From NCBI GenBank assembly GCA_002382525.1, contig DFYA01000053.1, positions 1 through 6,027 of the forward strand: 6,027 nt of DNA, given 5' to 3'. Below, one piece after another: positions 5,110 to 6,027 of this stretch. The stretch is from Opitutaceae bacterium UBA4094 (GTDB lineage: Bacteria; Verrucomicrobiota; Verrucomicrobiia; Opitutales; Opitutaceae). Position 1 is the stretch's first letter. Each line of letters begins with the position of its first letter. The translations under genes were made by a program, and so were the position numbers. The notes beneath the pieces were generated by a model. The model had not been told where the DNA came from and did no database searches. It worked only from the letters and a program-made list of their open reading frames with translations.

Positions 5110-6027
5110 GCACCTGCAGGCGCAAAGTATCACATAATTGCCGGAGAAGCGGAGCCGAGGCGATTCCGCTGTGCGGGGCGAGTTCCGCCTCCGCCCGCAC
5201 CAATTCGCTCTCCACCTCGGCCGATACCACGTTAAATACGCCCAACGCCCCCATTTGTGCGATGCGGTGCTGCAGATCAGGAACACGCACGCCTAGGATC
5301 TCCTCCATCAACGCTGTGCGCTCCCCTTCCGGCAAACGGTCCAGGAGCGCCAGCAGAGGTAGCGTCACCTTCCCGCTTTGGAGGTCGGTTCCCAACGTCT
5401 TTCCAATGCGTTTTTCCTGCCCGAAAAAGTCAGCCAGATCGTCGTAAATTTGGTAAGCGATGCCCAAGTGGCGCCCAAACCGGCTCGCCGACTCCACAAA
5501 GCTGTCGGGGAATCCGCCCAACTTGCTTCCAAGGAAACACGAAACTCGAAAAAGCTCGGCCGTTTTCAGGTCGATCACCCGAAAGTAGTCCGCTCGCGTG
5601 ATGTTGTTCGTTCCCCGCCGAAGCGTCTGCACGATTTCGCCGGCACAGACCTTCCGCGTGGAATCGGATACCGCATGGCACACCTCGGGAGTGGGAAATT
5701 GGGAGGCAAGGTGCAACGCGTGCGCAAACAATGCATCCCCAAGCAGAACAGCCGCCTCCGGCCCAAACTGCCGCGCGGCGGTGCTCCGGCTACGACGCAC
5801 ATCCGCCTCATCCATGATGTCGTCGTGCACGAGGGTCGCCAAGTGAACCAACTCCACTACCGCTGCAACACGGACCAATTCCGGCGAGGGGGCCTCTCCG
5901 CCACTCCAACCACTCAGGAACACCAAAGCCGGTCGGATACGCTTGCCCGACGTATCGATGCAATAGTCCGCCATGTCGCGGATTTCCGGTTCAAACGCCG
6001 CCAGTTGCCCCCGGAGGAAAACATCCA
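5081..6027 (-). CDS. Long-chain polyprenyl diphosphate synthase (IspB/HepT-like), N-terminus outside window
   Basis: This enzyme makes the all-trans isoprenoid tail of respiratory quinones by adding isopentenyl diphosphate units to an allylic diphosphate. The frame is open across the right edge: 17 full codons precede the Met at 5974 and read on smoothly (...AFEPEIRDM), so that Met is internal. Numbering from it: SGKRIRP at 9-14, first Asp-rich motif DDIMD at 51-55, KTAELFR at 137-143, and second Asp-rich motif DDLAD at 178-182, followed by GKTLGTDLQSGKVTLPLL. Both motifs bind Mg-diphosphate. The residues four and five before the first motif are Thr and Ala, not bulky aromatics; in this family that is typical of long products (C35-C50) rather than FPP or GGPP. 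Exact chain length cannot be read. About 10-30 residues are missing. The TAG stop (5083-5081) lies 36 bases before the sigma gene. Confidence 0.92.
   Translation of the reverse strand, partial: DVFLRGQLAAFEPEIRDMADYCIDTSGKRIRPALVFLSGWSGGEAPSPELVRVAAVVELVHLATLVHDDIMDEADVRRSRSTAARQFGPEAAVLLGDALFAHALHLASQFPTPEVCHAVSDSTRKVCAGEIVQTLRRGTNNITRADYFRVIDLKTAELFRVSCFLGSKLGGFPDSFVESASRFGRHLGIAYQIYDDLADFFGQEKRIGKTLGTDLQSGKVTLPLLALLDRLPEGERTALMEEILGVRVPDLQHRIAQMGALGVFNVVSAEVESELVRAEAELAPHSGIASAPLLRQLCDTLRLQVRNLQLPRGV
5099..5119. repeat. 8-bp perfect inverted repeat overlapping the candidate -35
   Basis: CTGCAGGT (5099-5106) and ACCTGCAG (5112-5119) are exact reverse complements with a five-base spacer. 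The repeat lies in the last codons of the prenyl synthase gene and covers the GGAACC candidate -35 (5104-5109). It could be an operator, an RNA hairpin near the mRNA 3' end, or a by-product of the repeated Leu-Gln codons in LQVRNLQL. Confidence 0.4.

Noticed and set aside
1..6027. tRNA, rRNA, CRISPR array, insertion sequence or phage genes
   Set aside because: No cloverleaf-like structure, regularly spaced long repeats, transposase motifs or terminal repeats were seen; the window is filled by recognisable housekeeping and regulatory genes.

Overview
This window reads as ordinary chromosomal DNA of a GC-rich Gram-negative-type bacterium. The best guess is Verrucomicrobiota, perhaps Opitutales. 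That rests on remembered resemblance: an FAD-dependent oxidoreductase of a family common there, and a sigma factor/membrane protein pair of a type I associate with that group. It is inference, not a database result. Coding density is high, no gap exceeds 150 bases, and I see no mobile element, CRISPR array, tRNA or rRNA.

Left part, plus strand: the last 87 codons of an FAD-dependent oxidoreductase (cut by the left edge) are followed by a strong hairpin and a degenerate 7-base tandem repeat. Next come coaX (type III pantothenate kinase, first step of CoA synthesis) and menG/ubiE (quinone C-methyltransferase). The 148-base gap between coaX and menG holds two mutually exclusive hairpins around a T6 run.

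Right part, minus strand, in transcription order from the right edge: a long-chain polyprenyl diphosphate synthase (start just outside the window), an ECF sigma factor, a single-pass membrane protein whose start overlaps the sigma stop by one base, and fumC (class II fumarase). fumC and menG converge with only 18 bases between them.

How the genes fit together: the polyprenyl synthase would make the isoprenoid side chain and MenG the last ring methylation of menaquinone (or ubiquinone), so both ends of respiratory quinone synthesis are represented. Fumarase supplies the TCA cycle or fumarate metabolism, and CoaX supplies CoA. Between the prenyl synthase and fumC sits an apparent envelope-signalling module: the ECF sigma plus a cysteine-free membrane protein with anti-sigma topology but no zinc-binding motif. 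A GGAACC-N17-GTCTAG sequence at the end of the prenyl synthase gene looks like an ECF-type promoter that could let the sigma factor control its own gene, and perhaps fumC.

The most interesting points are the unrecognised candidate anti-sigma, this embedded promoter with a palindrome over its -35, the alternative hairpins before menG, and the lack of Shine-Dalgarno sequences before all five visible starts, four of which have pyrimidine-rich tracts instead.
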